Counted from the stretch's first letter, positions 44,315-54,003 are shown. The stretch is DNA of 64,000 nucleotides from Cytophagales bacterium (GCA_025056215.1 JANWWC010000001.1:744001-808000), one strand, 5' to 3'. Program-made: numbers and translations. The notes: a model not told the origin generated them from the letters alone.

Positions 44315-47300
44315 TCAAAATCTAATTCCAATCATCAACACATCGTCAGTTTGTTTTCCGTTTCCACGCCATGAGTCAAATTCCTCATCAAACCGGCGCT
44401 TAATATCTTCCATAGGTCTTCCCTTTTCTTCTAAAATAATATCTCGAATTCGCTTCAAAGAAAATTTGCGATTGGTAGTACCTCCGAATTGGTCTGGCAA
44501 TCCATCAGAAAACATATAAATTTCATCTCCTTCGTGAAGTTGAATAAAAGTAGTGGTAAAGTGGTCGTTTTCGTACAGTTGTCCTCCTCCCACAGGGATT
44601 TTGTTACCTCTAATTTCTTCTAAACTACCATCAGAACTAGAATAATACAACAAAGGACGATGAGCTCCTGAATACTCAAGCTGGTAAGTTTTCTGATTGA
44701 TTTTACAGAAAGCAATGTCCATACCATCGCGCGTTTTTGTGGCGCTTTCATCGTCTTGACGAAGAGTTCTGGTCATAGCTTCGTCAAGTTTATCAAGGAT
44801 TTCACCTGCAGAAAGATGTCCATAATTGCTTACAGTATCGCGCAATAAAAAATATCCAATTAAAGAAATAAGAGCACCTGGCACACCATGCCCTGTACAA
44901 TCTGCCACTGCAACAAATATATCGTCGCCTTTCTGCATGAGCCAAGGGAAATCTCCACTTACAACATCTCGCGGTTTGAACAACATATATGCGTTAGGAA
45001 ATACGCGCTTTATTACGGTACTATCGGGCATTATTGCCGATTGGATGCGTTGCGCATAGTTAATCGATTCTGTAATTTTCTTATTAGTGTTTCGAATTTC
45101 GAGCTCGGCTTGCTTTCTTTCTGTAATATCATGCACAACAAATAAAACAGACTCGATATTGTCTCTATCGTTCATTTCAGGAATAGCGTTCACCTGCATG
45201 ATATGCAGGCCATCGAGCGCTGGAAACTCTATTTCTAAAGAAACTTTTTGTTTTTCTCTCAACACCGTTTGGATCGTATCGTACAAAATGCTTGTAGTTT
45301 GCGGATCGAGTTGGATATCTTTAAGCGAAAGCGAAAGCAGTTGTTCTGGTGTTTTACCAATGAGCTGCGTAATTACAGGATTGATATAAAAAATAATTCC
45401 ATCTGGATTGACGCGCGTAATGAGGTCGGGTGAGTTCTCAGAGAGAGATTGCATCTGACTTCGCATCCGTTGTTCTTTTTCCGCTCTTCGGCGTTCTGTA
45501 ATGTCGCGCGTATTAACTACAAAACCTTGTACGGCAGCGTCATTCAACAAATTGGTTCCTGTAGCTTCAAGCCAAACCCAGTCTCCTGCTTTTCGCTTAT
45601 AAGTGAATTGTATCGTAACTTTTTGTTCTGGATTAGCAACAAGTTTTTCGAACATTCCTTTAAAATCTGCTTTTCCTTCTGCATGCACATATACTACATC
45701 ATCGATACCAATCATTTCATCTTGGGTATATCCTAAAATTCGCTGAACAGAAGGAGAAATATATCGTATTTTGCCGTCCCTTTCATAAATTGTAATAATC
45801 TCAGAAGCGTTCTCAAGAAGTAATTGCGTGCGTTTCTGGGTACGATTCACTTCAATGATTTGCTCTTCTAGTCGCTGGTTAGCGCGCTTAAGTTCTTCTT
45901 GAGTTTCTGCCATTACTTGAGCATTTTGCTTGAGAATCGCTTGTTGATGCTTGAGTTCTTCACTCATTTTTTGGGATTCTTCTAATAGTCGAACTGTGCG
46001 TTCATTGACTTTTATATTAAAAATTGTTCTTGCGATAATAACAGAAATCTCCTCTACAAAACTGATTTCCGTAGGAGTAAAACGGTGAAATCCTGCAAAT
46101 TCCAGCACACCATATACTTTTTCATTGGTGATAAGCGGAACAATAAGCAAACATTTGGGTTTCTTATCGCCCAGAATTCCTGAAGTAATAAAAAAGTAGT
46201 TGTCAGGAATCTCAGTGCGCAAAATTTTATCTTGTTCTATAGCAGCTTGCCCTACAAGTCCTTCTGCAAAACGAAACTTTGTTTTCAAATACTTTTTTTT
46301 ATGAAACGCGTAAGCGGCTTTCAGTTCTATGAGAGGTTCTCCTTCTTTTTCTTCGTCTACCACGTAAAAAGCACCTTGTATGGCTTTAATTTTTTCACAA
46401 ATAAATCCGATGATTTCATTGCCTAAATCTTCTAAATTGTCATGAAGGCGCAATAATTGTCCAATTTCTGCAATTCCAGAAACAATCCATGTGCGTTCAC
46501 GTTCTTTCTGGTCGGAGCTTTGGATATTATCACGCATAGCAATAAGTGCATTACCCAAAGCATCATCTTTGCTAAGAGGCTGAAAATCGTACTGAAAATT
46601 TCCTTGTCCGATTTGATACGTAAATTCTGTAGTTCTCTTAAGAGCTGTAACAAGTTCTACTAACGCACGCCCCATCTGACCAATTTCATCGTTCGATTTA
46701 ACCTCAATATTTTCAGGAAGAATACCCTGGGCTACCAATTCCATGCGATCGCGCAACGATGCGATAGGCTTAGTCAAATAATTGGAAAACATTACAGCTA
46801 TAAAGAACGATAACAACAAAATAATACTCCCGAACTGAATAAATGTTTTAGTCAAATTATCCAAATCTTGGTTGATTTCTTCGAGATCTTGTTTAATGAT
46901 AATCCCCCAATGAACATTAGGAATAAATGTCCAGTATGCCAATACTTCTTGGTTACGGTAATCGATATCATGCCCGTAATCTGATGAGTTTCCTAAAGCT
47001 GCCTTTTGGACAGATAGAAAATGAGGATCTCCATATACCATTACTTTAGAAAGAACTTGTGCGTTGTTGTGCCTCATAGGACTTAAAATGCGGACGCTAT
47101 TTCCCACTTTTCGACTCAACAAAATTTCCCCTGTTCTTCCCATGCCTATCGAGTCTGTAATTAGCGGATATATGTTAGCACTGATATCATAAGAAACAAT
47201 AATATTTCCTATGAAAATACGCTCATAATTAAAGACGGGAGTCGCAATATACATAAGCACTTCATTGCCCCTTCGGAAAGGTTCTCCGAAAGTAGTACTA

Positions 47301-47767
47301 TCTAAAAAACCATTAATTACTTGCTCAAAGGGAGGATATAAAACCCCTAGACGAGGTTCTACTGTTTTGTCAAACGCTTTATAAATTAAGCGCTGTTGGA
47401 TATCCGTAATATAAAAGTTTTTATAGTTATAAATATTACATATAGGAATGATTGTAGAGTCCAAAAATCTGGTTTTTTCGAGATAATCAACACTCTCATG
47501 ATTGCTTTCGTGGTGTATTCTTTCAATACCTCGAATAATTTCAGGAGATTTTCTTAAATACGCTAAGTTAAAATTGATTTCTTGAAATTTATTTTCAATT
47601 TGACTAGATTTAAGCTTCCCAATCACAGCGAAGCTCTCTGCATATCGTTTCTCAACAGTTTCTTTATTTTTCAGATAGAACAAATAACTCATCGCTGCTA
47701 TAGAAAGAAACACTACACTCAGCAGCAAAGAAGTAATTTTTGTTCTGATTTTGATTACTTTTGCCAT
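44315..47767 (-). CDS. Multi-sensor SpoIIE (PP2C-type) phosphatase
   Basis: 1150 residues. Membrane helix about 10-30, extracytoplasmic sensor about 31-305 (dCache-like by size), second helix about 310-332, HAMP about 333-390, GAF about 442-580, coiled coil about 585-645, PAS domains about 645-765 and 770-895, and a PP2C/SpoIIE phosphatase domain 912-1150. Metal-binding motifs: VSGDFPW, ADCTGHGVPGALIS, FSDGLPDQ and QTDDVLMIG. It probably dephosphorylates a SiaC- or RsbV-like protein in response to membrane and cytosolic signals. No direct SiaC neighbour; the nearest pair is at 54124-55060. ispH follows with a 4-base gap. Confidence 0.9.
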   Translation of the reverse strand: MAKVIKIRTKITSLLLSVVFLSIAAMSYLFYLKNKETVEKRYAESFAVIGKLKSSQIENKFQEINFNLAYLRKSPEIIRGIERIHHESNHESVDYLEKTRFLDSTIIPICNIYNYKNFYITDIQQRLIYKAFDKTVEPRLGVLYPPFEQVINGFLDSTTFGEPFRRGNEVLMYIATPVFNYERIFIGNIIVSYDISANIYPLITDSIGMGRTGEILLSRKVGNSVRILSPMRHNNAQVLSKVMVYGDPHFLSVQKAALGNSSDYGHDIDYRNQEVLAYWTFIPNVHWGIIIKQDLEEINQDLDNLTKTFIQFGSIILLLSFFIAVMFSNYLTKPIASLRDRMELVAQGILPENIEVKSNDEIGQMGRALVELVTALKRTTEFTYQIGQGNFQYDFQPLSKDDALGNALIAMRDNIQSSDQKERERTWIVSGIAEIGQLLRLHDNLEDLGNEIIGFICEKIKAIQGAFYVVDEEKEGEPLIELKAAYAFHKKKYLKTKFRFAEGLVGQAAIEQDKILRTEIPDNYFFITSGILGDKKPKCLLIVPLITNEKVYGVLEFAGFHRFTPTEISFVEEISVIIARTIFNIKVNERTVRLLEESQKMSEELKHQQAILKQNAQVMAETQEELKRANQRLEEQIIEVNRTQKRTQLLLENASEIITIYERDGKIRYISPSVQRILGYTQDEMIGIDDVVYVHAEGKADFKGMFEKLVANPEQKVTIQFTYKRKAGDWVWLEATGTNLLNDAAVQGFVVNTRDITERRRAEKEQRMRSQMQSLSENSPDLITRVNPDGIIFYINPVITQLIGKTPEQLLSLSLKDIQLDPQTTSILYDTIQTVLREKQKVSLEIEFPALDGLHIMQVNAIPEMNDRDNIESVLFVVHDITERKQAELEIRNTNKKITESINYAQRIQSAIMPDSTVIKRVFPNAYMLFKPRDVVSGDFPWLMQKGDDIFVAVADCTGHGVPGALISLIGYFLLRDTVSNYGHLSAGEILDKLDEAMTRTLRQDDESATKTRDGMDIAFCKINQKTYQLEYSGAHRPLLYYSSSDGSLEEIRGNKIPVGGGQLYENDHFTTTFIQLHEGDEIYMFSDGLPDQFGGTTNRKFSLKRIRDIILEEKGRPMEDIKRRFDEEFDSWRGNGKQTDDVLMIGIRF

Positions 47768-47887
47768 TTTTTGAATTTACTTACCTGATTTCAAAATTTC
47801 AAATACTTTTTGTGAAACACAAATAAAAGCGATAAGATAAATTTCCAGAAACTCTTGCTATCTTGAAGGAGTAGCAATTTAAAATTT

Positions 47888-47921
47888 TTTGTAAAACATA
47901 CCGAACAATTCCTTAACTTCG
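47888..47921 (+). promoter_or_regulatory. Bacteroidota-type promoter for thrS
   Basis: TTTG at 47888-47891 and TAACTTCG at 47914-47921 with a 22-base spacer; the -7 box differs from TAnnTTTG at one base. The thrS ATG is about 40 bases after the expected start site, leaving no room for a T-box. Confidence 0.45.
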
Positions 47922-47966
47922 CAGAACTTTTTCAGTTGTACGAAAAAGAAAACTTAACCTCAAACT

Positions 47967-49898
47967 ATGATACATATTACGCTCCCCGATGGATCAGTAC
48001 GCCAATACGAAAAAGGAATTACAGGCTTACAAATCGCTTTAAGTATCAGTGAAGGATTGGCAAGAAACGTGCTTGCTGCTCAAATTAATCAAAAAGTATG
48101 TGATGCTACTTTGCCTATTCAAGAGGATGCAACCGTAAAACTTCTCACCTGGAACGATGCAGAGGGGAAAGCCGTATTTTGGCATTCATCTGCTCATTTG
48201 TTAGCCGAGGCATTAGAAGCGCTCTACCCGGGTATAAAGTTTGGCATTGGGCCAGCTATCGAAACTGGGTTTTATTACGATATAGATTTTGGCGACTACA
48301 AATTTTCACAAGAAGATTTTGCTAAAGTAGAGCAAAAAATGATAGAGCTCGCCCAAAAAAAATCAGAATATATTCGCAAAGAAGTTCCTAAAAAGGAAGC
48401 CATTGATTACTTTACTCAAAAAAACGATCCCTATAAATTAGAACTCATAGAAGGATTGCAAGATGGGCAAATTACTTTCTATCAGCAGGGAAACTTTATC
48501 GATTTATGTAAAGGACCTCATATTCCACATACTGGCTTTATTAAGGCGGTCAAAATCTTGAACGTAGCAGGCGCTTACTGGCGGGGGAACGAAAAAAACA
48601 AGATGCTCACACGCGTCTATGCAGTAAGTTTTCCTAAAGAAAAGGAATTAAGGGATTATCTACACATGTTAGAAGAGGCGCGCAAGCGCGACCATCGAAA
48701 ACTTGGAAAAGAACTAGAACTCTTTACATTTTCGGAATCTGTAGGAATGGGCTTGCCTTTGTGGCTTCCTAAAGGTGCTATTTTGCGTGAAAGATTGCAA
48801 ACTTTTCTAAGAAAAGCCCAAATCAAAGCGGGCTATCAAGAAGTGGTAACTCCTCATATTGGAGGAAAAGCGTTGTACATCACCTCAGGGCACTATGAAA
48901 AATATGGAAAAGATTCATTTCAACCTATTCGCACTCCTGAAGCTGATGAAGAATTTTTGCTTAAGCCTATGAATTGTCCTCATCATTGTGAAATCTATGC
49001 TTCTCGTCCGCGCTCTTATAAGGAACTGCCACTGCGATTAGCCGAATTCGGAACCGTGTATCGCTACGAACAACACGGAGAACTGCATGGATTATCACGC
49101 GTGAGAGGCTTTACGCAAGATGATGCCCATATTTTTTGCAGACCTGATCAAGTAAAAGAAGAATTCGCAAAAGTAATTGACCTAGTTCAATATGTTTTCA
49201 AAGCTCTTGGGTTCGAAGAGTACACTGCTCAAATCTCATTAAGAGATCGCGAGGACAAATCAAAATACATCGGTTCCGAAGAATTGTGGAATCAAGCTGA
49301 GCAAGTTATTCAAGAAGTAGCTCAAGAAAAAGGACTTAAAACTACTGTCGAATACGGAGAAGCTGCATTCTATGGACCTAAACTCGATTTTATGGTGCGC
49401 GACGCCATTGGGAGAAAATGGCAGCTGGGCACTATTCAAGTAGATTATAACTTACCCGAAAGATTCAAATTAGAATACATAGGTCCTGATAATCAGAGAC
49501 ATCGCCCTGTAATGATTCATCGCGCTCCTTTTGGCTCCCTCGAACGCTTTATCTCGATTCTTATCGAACATTGTGCTGGTAATTTTCCTCTCTGGTTATC
49601 GCCAGAGCAGTTTGCCGTGCTCACTATCTCAGAACGCTACAATGAATATGCTAGTGAAGTGTATACTAAATGCATCGAACATGGAATGCGAGGAATTCTT
49701 GACAATCGAGACGAAAAAATTGGAAAAAAAATTCGAGATGCTGAAGTAAACAAAATTCCTTATATGATTATTGTAGGAGAAAAAGAGATGCAATCACAAA
49801 CTATTTCCGTTCGCAAAAAACTTGAAGGTGATCTTGGAAGAATGACTTTCGAAGAATTATTAGCTCATTTTAAATCTGAAACGAAAGAATATTTATAA
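47967..49898 (+). CDS. thrS: Threonine-tRNA ligase
   Basis: 643 residues; class II synthetase charging tRNA-Thr. N-terminal TGS domain (1-60), then the second additional domain with the editing-site residues [11 protein letters not shown] near 73 and a CKGPHIP motif near 182. The catalytic core has motif 2 near [11 protein letters not shown], the zinc ligand Cys in [10 protein letters not shown] near 334, and motif 3 near [11 protein letters not shown]. The C-terminal anticodon-binding domain is about 540-643. It has its own promoter and converges with rplL. Confidence 0.97.
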   Translation: MIHITLPDGSVRQYEKGITGLQIALSISEGLARNVLAAQINQKVCDATLPIQEDATVKLLTWNDAEGKAVFWHSSAHLLAEALEALYPGIKFGIGPAIETGFYYDIDFGDYKFSQEDFAKVEQKMIELAQKKSEYIRKEVPKKEAIDYFTQKNDPYKLELIEGLQDGQITFYQQGNFIDLCKGPHIPHTGFIKAVKILNVAGAYWRGNEKNKMLTRVYAVSFPKEKELRDYLHMLEEARKRDHRKLGKELELFTFSESVGMGLPLWLPKGAILRERLQTFLRKAQIKAGYQEVVTPHIGGKALYITSGHYEKYGKDSFQPIRTPEADEEFLLKPMNCPHHCEIYASRPRSYKELPLRLAEFGTVYRYEQHGELHGLSRVRGFTQDDAHIFCRPDQVKEEFAKVIDLVQYVFKALGFEEYTAQISLRDREDKSKYIGSEELWNQAEQVIQEVAQEKGLKTTVEYGEAAFYGPKLDFMVRDAIGRKWQLGTIQVDYNLPERFKLEYIGPDNQRHRPVMIHRAPFGSLERFISILIEHCAGNFPLWLSPEQFAVLTISERYNEYASEVYTKCIEHGMRGILDNRDEKIGKKIRDAEVNKIPYMIIVGEKEMQSQTISVRKKLEGDLGRMTFEELLAHFKSETKEYL

Positions 49899-49922
49899 AT
49901 AAAGCTAATTCTGAAATACAAA

Positions 49923-49949
49923 AGCAACTCCCTCAAAAGAGGGGTTGCT
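49923..49949 (-). terminator. Terminator of the rplKAJL operon (convergent with thrS)
   Basis: Stem AGCAACTCCCTC (49923-49934) / GAGGGGTTGCT (49939-49949), 11 base pairs with one bulged base and an AAAA loop. On the minus strand it is followed by TTTTGTATTT, a good U-rich tract, about 18 bases after the rplL stop. On the plus strand no U-tract follows, so it mainly serves rplL. Confidence 0.75.
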
Positions 49950-49967
49950 GGCCTACGAAAAAAAATA

Positions 49968-50360
49968 TTACTTAATTTCTACTTCTGCTCCTGCATCCTT
50001 CAGCTTTTTAGCGAGCTCTTCTGCCTCTGTTTTGTTAACTCCTTCTTTTATAGGCTTAGGAGCTCCATCAACAAGGTCTTTAGCTTCTTTCAGTCCTAAA
50101 CCTGTAAGCTCTTTAACGATTTTAACGATTTCGAGCTTTTTGGCTCCAGGTGATTTCAAAATTACATCGAAAGTTGTTTTTTCAGGAGCTGCTTCAGCCG
50201 CTGCGCTCGCTCCGCCCGCTGCTGGACCTGCTACCATTACAGGAGCTGATGCCGCTGGTTCAATCCCATATTTTTCTTTTAAAATAGCGGCTAACTCATT
50301 AACCTCTTTTACAGTAAGATTAACAAGTTGTTCTGCAAATGCATTTAAATCTGTTGCCAT
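49968..50360 (-). CDS. rplL: 50S ribosomal protein L7/L12
   Basis: 130 residues: N-terminal dimerisation helices (1-35), an Ala/Pro-rich hinge (about 36-58) and a globular C-terminal domain with [21 protein letters not shown] and [20 protein letters not shown], the factor-binding surface. Forms dimers on the L10 stalk. Separated from rplJ by 107 bases with two hairpins. Unlike most bacteria it is not followed by rpoBC. Confidence 0.98.
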   Translation of the reverse strand: MATDLNAFAEQLVNLTVKEVNELAAILKEKYGIEPAASAPVMVAGPAAGGASAAAEAAPEKTTFDVILKSPGAKKLEIVKIVKELTGLGLKEAKDLVDGAPKPIKEGVNKTEAEELAKKLKDAGAEVEIK

Positions 50361-50402
50361 TGTAGTATAAAATTAAAAGTTAATAAACTAAACTAAATAA
50401 AA

Positions 50403-50464
50403 GTAGTCGTACTGGAAGCAAATACGAACTACAAAAGAATCTTAGTACCGTAACACATACTAAG
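50403..50464 (-). promoter_or_regulatory. Two stem-loops in the rplJ-rplL intergenic region
   Basis: First, arms CTTAGTA (50441-50447) and TACTAAG (50458-50464), perfect, starting 3 bases after the rplJ stop. Second, GTAGTCGTA (50403-50411) and TACGAACTAC (50423-50432), nine pairs with one bulge. They could tune read-through or mRNA processing so that L7/L12 is made in excess over L10; this is inference. Confidence 0.45.
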
Positions 50465-50467
50465 AAA

Positions 50468-50998
50468 TTAATTTTCTTTTTCAGAAAGCGTTTTAAGAAT
50501 GCCTGCCAATTTAGCTCCGCTGCTTTTCAATGCACTTACAACATTCTTCGCAGGAGATTGTAAGATACTGATAACTTCGCCAATAAGCTCATTTTTTGAT
50601 TTGAGTTTCTTTAAAGTTTCTAGTTCTTTATCGCCTACGAAAGGAGTAGAATCGATAAGTGCAACTTTAAGCAAAGGTTTTTCTAACTTAGGGTTTTTTT
50701 TGCGGAACTCTAAAATCAGCTCAGCCGGAAGTTTTCCTGTTGAAGAAAACAAAATGCCTGAGAACCCTTTTAAAGAAGATTTAAAAGAAGAGTAATCAAT
50801 ACTATTAGCTTCTAAAGCTTTTTTTATGAGAGAGTTTTTAACAACTTTATATTCTATTCCTTTGTTAAAACATTCTCTTCTGAACTGGTTAGTAGAAGCA
50901 ACGTCCATGCCTGAAGCATCAGTGATATAAAAATATGGCGTTTGTGCAATCTTTTGCGTAAGTTCTTTTACTATTTCGTATTTTTTATCTTTGCTCAT
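50468..50998 (-). CDS. rplJ: 50S ribosomal protein L10
   Basis: 176-residue base of the ribosomal stalk. N-terminal rRNA/L11-binding domain with the FYITDASGMDVASTNQFRRE segment near 22-41 and NSLIKKALE near 58; the C-terminal helix that binds L7/L12 dimers is at about 140-172. It follows rplA by 13 bases. The N-terminus starts MSKDKKYEIVKEL, normal for Bacteroidota. Confidence 0.97.
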   Translation of the reverse strand: MSKDKKYEIVKELTQKIAQTPYFYITDASGMDVASTNQFRRECFNKGIEYKVVKNSLIKKALEANSIDYSSFKSSLKGFSGILFSSTGKLPAELILEFRKKNPKLEKPLLKVALIDSTPFVGDKELETLKKLKSKNELIGEVISILQSPAKNVVSALKSSGAKLAGILKTLSEKEN

Positions 50999-51011
50999 GT
51001 CTCAAATATGT

Positions 51012-51710
51012 TTAAATTCCTGGAACAGTGGTTTTATCAATTAAAATAGAAGGACTCATCGTACTAGAAAGTGAAATTTTTTGAATATAAGTGCCTTTGG
51101 CAGATGCAGGCTTAAGACGAGCTAAAGTGGTTAAAAACTCGATTGCATTTTCTTTAATTTGCTCTGGGGTAAAAGAAACTTTTCCGATTGAGCTATGAAC
51201 AATACCTGTTTTATCTACTTTAAAATCTATCTTTCCTGCTTTTACTTCTTTTACTGCCTTGCCTACTTCTAAAGTAACAGTGCCAGATTTAGGATTAGGC
51301 ATTAGTCCTCTTGGTCCAAGGATTCTTCCTAATTTACCTACTTTTGCCATAACACTAGGCGTACAAATGATAACATCTACATCTGTCCAACCTGCTTCAA
51401 TCTTAGCAATGTAGTCATCCAAGCCTACATATTCAGCACCTGCTGCGGTTGCCTCTGTTTCTTTATCAGGAGTACAAAGCACTAGTACGCGAACTTGTTT
51501 CCCTGTTCCGTGAGGTAAGGCTACAACTCCACGCACCATTTGATCGGACTTGCGAGGGTCTACGCCCAAATTGACATCTAAATCTACAGAAGCATTAAAC
51601 TTAGTGTAAGTAATTTCTTTTACAAGTTTACATGCTTCGTCAAGGCTGTATGCTTTACCCTTTTGAATTTTGGAAAGCGCCTCTTTGTGTTTTTTGGATA
51701 GTTTTGCCAT
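51012..51710 (-). CDS. rplA: 50S ribosomal protein L1
   Basis: 232-residue rRNA-binding protein of the L1 stalk and, in many bacteria, a translational repressor of its own operon. Recognised by [19 protein letters not shown] near 43, [18 protein letters not shown] near 128, and [14 protein letters not shown] near 178. It lies 80 bases downstream of rplK; that gap contains a possible structured RNA. Confidence 0.98.
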   Translation of the reverse strand: MAKLSKKHKEALSKIQKGKAYSLDEACKLVKEITYTKFNASVDLDVNLGVDPRKSDQMVRGVVALPHGTGKQVRVLVLCTPDKETEATAAGAEYVGLDDYIAKIEAGWTDVDVIICTPSVMAKVGKLGRILGPRGLMPNPKSGTVTLEVGKAVKEVKAGKIDFKVDKTGIVHSSIGKVSFTPEQIKENAIEFLTTLARLKPASAKGTYIQKISLSSTMSPSILIDKTTVPGI

Positions 51711-51790
51711 AAAAATTTAAGTTTTAATGGTTTGCGCTTCTCGGTCTACGGTAGATTACCTCCCGATTTAACCTATAAAAAACTGATTTT
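51711..51790 (-). promoter_or_regulatory. Possible L1-type autoregulatory leader between rplK and rplA
   Basis: The 80-base gap contains, on the minus strand, a G/C-richer block (CGGGAGGTAATCTACCG) in an otherwise A/T-rich setting, with GGTA and TACC able to pair around ATC. L1 proteins bind short hairpins in their mRNA, so this is a candidate site. The fold is too small to be sure. Confidence 0.25.
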
Positions 51791-52228
51791 CTAAAAAGGC
51801 TTAGGTCCTTCTATAGTTACACCCATGCTTCTGGCTGCTCCTGCTACCATGCTCATAGCCGACTCAATTGTATAGCAATTCAAGTCAGGCATTTTGATTT
51901 CGGCAATTTTGCGAACTTGCTCCCATGTTAATTTCCCTACTTTTTTGCGGTTAGGTTCTGCACTTCCTGTTTGGATTTTAACCGCTTCCTTAATAAGAAC
52001 TGCAACAGGAGGAGTTTTAATTACAAAATCGAAAGATTTATCGCTATAAATCGTAATTACCACGGGTAGCACTTGTCCCATTTTATCTTGAGTTCTTGCA
52101 TTGAACTCTTTGCAAAACTGCATAATGTTTAATCCTTTAGAACCAAGAGCAGGACCGATGGGGGGAGCTGGATTAGCTTGCCCTCCTTTGACTTGGATTT
52201 TAAGAAAACCTGTAACTTCTTTTGCCAT
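51791..52228 (-). CDS. rplK: 50S ribosomal protein L11
   Basis: 145 residues; binds the GTPase-associated centre of 23S rRNA. The N-terminal domain has the signature [23 protein letters not shown] split over residues 14-36, and the C-terminal RNA-binding domain has [15 protein letters not shown] near 97 and SMGVTIEGP at the end. It starts 4 bases after nusG. Confidence 0.98.
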   Translation of the reverse strand: MAKEVTGFLKIQVKGGQANPAPPIGPALGSKGLNIMQFCKEFNARTQDKMGQVLPVVITIYSDKSFDFVIKTPPVAVLIKEAVKIQTGSAEPNRKKVGKLTWEQVRKIAEIKMPDLNCYTIESAMSMVAGAARSMGVTIEGPKPF

Positions 52229-52232
52229 AACT

Positions 52233-52826
52233 CTACTCTACTTTTTCAACCTGACTATAATTAAGTTCTACGGGCGCGTTGCGTCCAAAAATTTTTACCA
52301 TTACATTTAATTTTTTGCGCTCTTCAAAAACTTCTTCCACTGTCCCTAAAAAACCGTTGAAAGGCCCATCAAGCACTTTGACTTGTTCGCCAATATTAAA
52401 TCTAATATCGTGCTTAATTTCGTATTGGTCGGTATCCTCCACCTTGCCCAGCAAACGGTTTACCTCGCTTTCTCGCATGGGTTTAGGAAGTATAGTTCTA
52501 TCTTTAGTATCTGTATTTAAAAACCCTATCACACCTGGAACACTCTTAATCAAATGAGGAATTTCTCCGTTTTGCAGGTCTAACTGCATAATAATGTACC
52601 CTGGAAAAAAGTTTTTTTCTACTGCAACTTTTTTACTTTTTCCATCTTTTGTTTTGCGAATTTGCAGAACTTTTTCACTTGGAATCAGAATTTGCTTGAT
52701 AAAATCGTGTAACTTGCGCTTTTCAATTTCTTTTTCCAAGTACGCCTTAATTTTACGCTCCTGACCGGCAATTGCCCGAACAACATACCAGCCCAACGAA
52801 CTTTCTTTTTCATCATTTTCAGCCAT
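52233..52826 (-). CDS. nusG: Transcription termination/antitermination protein NusG
   Basis: 197 residues; NGN domain (about 9-125) that binds the polymerase clamp, with [19 protein letters not shown] near 13 and [11 protein letters not shown] near 74, and a KOW domain (about 145-197) with [20 protein letters not shown] near 146. It follows secE by 12 bases. Full length. Confidence 0.97.
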   Translation of the reverse strand: MAENDEKESSLGWYVVRAIAGQERKIKAYLEKEIEKRKLHDFIKQILIPSEKVLQIRKTKDGKSKKVAVEKNFFPGYIIMQLDLQNGEIPHLIKSVPGVIGFLNTDTKDRTILPKPMRESEVNRLLGKVEDTDQYEIKHDIRFNIGEQVKVLDGPFNGFLGTVEEVFEERKKLNVMVKIFGRNAPVELNYSQVEKVE

Positions 52827-52838
52827 AGTTACAGAAAT

Positions 52839-53033
52839 TTAGAAAGATTTATAGAAAGCCCCTAGGCCTAAGTTAAAAACATAATCCATCAATCCGATAA
52901 GCAAAGCAAATATAAAAGTAGCAATGATCACCAAAGTAGCACTTTGATACAACTCTGGCAAACTGGACCACGTTACATTAGTGACAATCTCTGTATAAGA
53001 ATCTTTCAAATAATCTTTTATCTTTTGAAGCAT
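52839..53033 (-). CDS. secE: Preprotein translocase subunit SecE
   Basis: 64 residues from the ATG at 53031-53033 (MLQKIKDYLKDSY). A longer reading would run into the tRNA gene, so the short start is right. One membrane helix (about 32-55) is preceded by the conserved amphipathic region EIVTNVTWSSLPELYQSA. SecE is the clamp subunit of SecYEG. It lies between tRNA-Trp and nusG. Confidence 0.95.
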   Translation of the reverse strand: MLQKIKDYLKDSYTEIVTNVTWSSLPELYQSATLVIIATFIFALLIGLMDYVFNLGLGAFYKSF

Positions 53034-53051
53034 AACCACACACAAATTTAG

Positions 53052-53122
53052 CACGGGTGGCAAGAATCGAACTCGCATCAACGGTTTTGGAGACCGCTAT
53101 TCTACCATTGAACTACACCCGT
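53052..53122 (-). tRNA. tRNA-Trp (anticodon CCA)
   Basis: 71 bases on the minus strand. The acceptor stem ACGGGTG (53116-53122) pairs with CACCCGT (53053-53059), discriminator G. The anticodon arm GCGGT-CTCCAAA-ACCGT has CCA in the loop, and the T arm has GCGAG-TTCGATT-CTTGC. CCA is not encoded (CTA follows the discriminator). Placement directly before secE is the usual Bacteroidota arrangement. Confidence 0.95.
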
Positions 53123-53207
53123 AAGATCTCTCTTATAAAACGGAGCGCAAATATAAATTTAACTGTTTTTATTTGCCAAAAAAACTAAAAAAAATAATAT
53201 TGCCTTC

Positions 53208-53330
53208 TCACTTTTTCTTCTTAGGATTCAGCATCTTTTTTCGATGCAAAAAATCTAAATAATAACCAAATAAAGGAAATGCTATAGAAGCCGTTAGAAT
53301 GAATACAATAATCCAAGCTGTTTTTGACAT
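53208..53330 (-). CDS. Small membrane protein, 40 aa
   Basis: ATG at 53328-53330 to TGA at 53208-53210. One hydrophobic helix (about 5-25, AWIIVFILTASIAFPLFGYY) is followed by a strongly basic tail with HRKK and KKKK, so an inside-positive single-pass protein. It lies 86 bases upstream of tRNA-Trp, where many relatives have tuf. No family recognised; the signal-anchor-like composition supports it moderately. Confidence 0.5.
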   Translation of the reverse strand: MSKTAWIIVFILTASIAFPLFGYYLDFLHRKKMLNPKKKK

Positions 53331-53420
53331 AAAAGAAAATGTTTTTTTACAAAATTATTTAAAATATGCACAAGATAGTAAAATTTGTAACAAAGTTTTT
53401 TCAAGTTGAGTTTATAATAT

Positions 53421-53428
53421 TACCTTTG
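53421..53428 (+). promoter_or_regulatory. Candidate def promoter -7 element
   Basis: TACCTTTG matches TAnnTTTG exactly, 20 bases before the def ATG at 53449. No clear TTTG at -33; only a T-rich run is at the right distance. Confidence 0.4.
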
Positions 53429-53448
53429 CAAGGTTATAAACTACTAAG

Positions 53449-54003
53449 ATGATTTACCCTATCATAGCTTACGGAGATCCTATTCTAAAAAAACGCGCAA
53501 AGCCTGTTGAAAAAGATGATTCTTTTGATCTTAAGCAACTCGTTTCCGATATGTTCGATACGATGTATCAAGCTAATGGAGTGGGATTAGCTGCCCCTCA
53601 AATAGGTTTGAGCATCAGAGTGTTTGTAGTGGACGCTGAACAAATGGAAGAAAAGTCCATTAAAGGATTCAAAAAAACATTTATCAACCCCACTATTTTA
53701 GATGAAAGCGGAGACGAGTGGACTTATGAGGAAGGTTGTCTGAGTATTCCTCAAGTACGTGCTGAAGTAAATCGAAAGAGCACCGTAAAAATCCGCTATT
53801 ACGATGAAAACTGGAAAGAATTCACAGAAACGTACGACGGGATTGCAGCGCGCATCATTCAGCACGAATACGACCATTTAGAAGGAATCTTGTTTATTGA
53901 TAGGATTTCTATGTTTAAACGCAAACTCATACAAGGGAAACTTAACGATATTTTAAAAGGAACTGTAAAGCACGATTACAAAATGAAGTTTCATTCAAAA
54001 TAA
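53449..54003 (+). CDS. def: Peptide deformylase
   Basis: 184 residues; removes formyl from nascent N-terminal methionine using a metal-bound water. All three active-site motifs are present: GVGLAAPQIG near 46, EGCLSIP near 100 (metal ligand Cys) and HEYDHLEG near 144 (two His ligands and catalytic Glu). Normal length for a type 1 enzyme. In many bacteria fmt follows; here the next gene is the second SiaB. Confidence 0.96.
   Translation: MIYPIIAYGDPILKKRAKPVEKDDSFDLKQLVSDMFDTMYQANGVGLAAPQIGLSIRVFVVDAEQMEEKSIKGFKKTFINPTILDESGDEWTYEEGCLSIPQVRAEVNRKSTVKIRYYDENWKEFTETYDGIAARIIQHEYDHLEGILFIDRISMFKRKLIQGKLNDILKGTVKHDYKMKFHSK

Noticed and set aside
47767-47966. T-box riboswitch upstream of thrS
   Set aside because: The predicted promoter leaves only about 40 bases of leader and no specifier or T-box sequence is visible.
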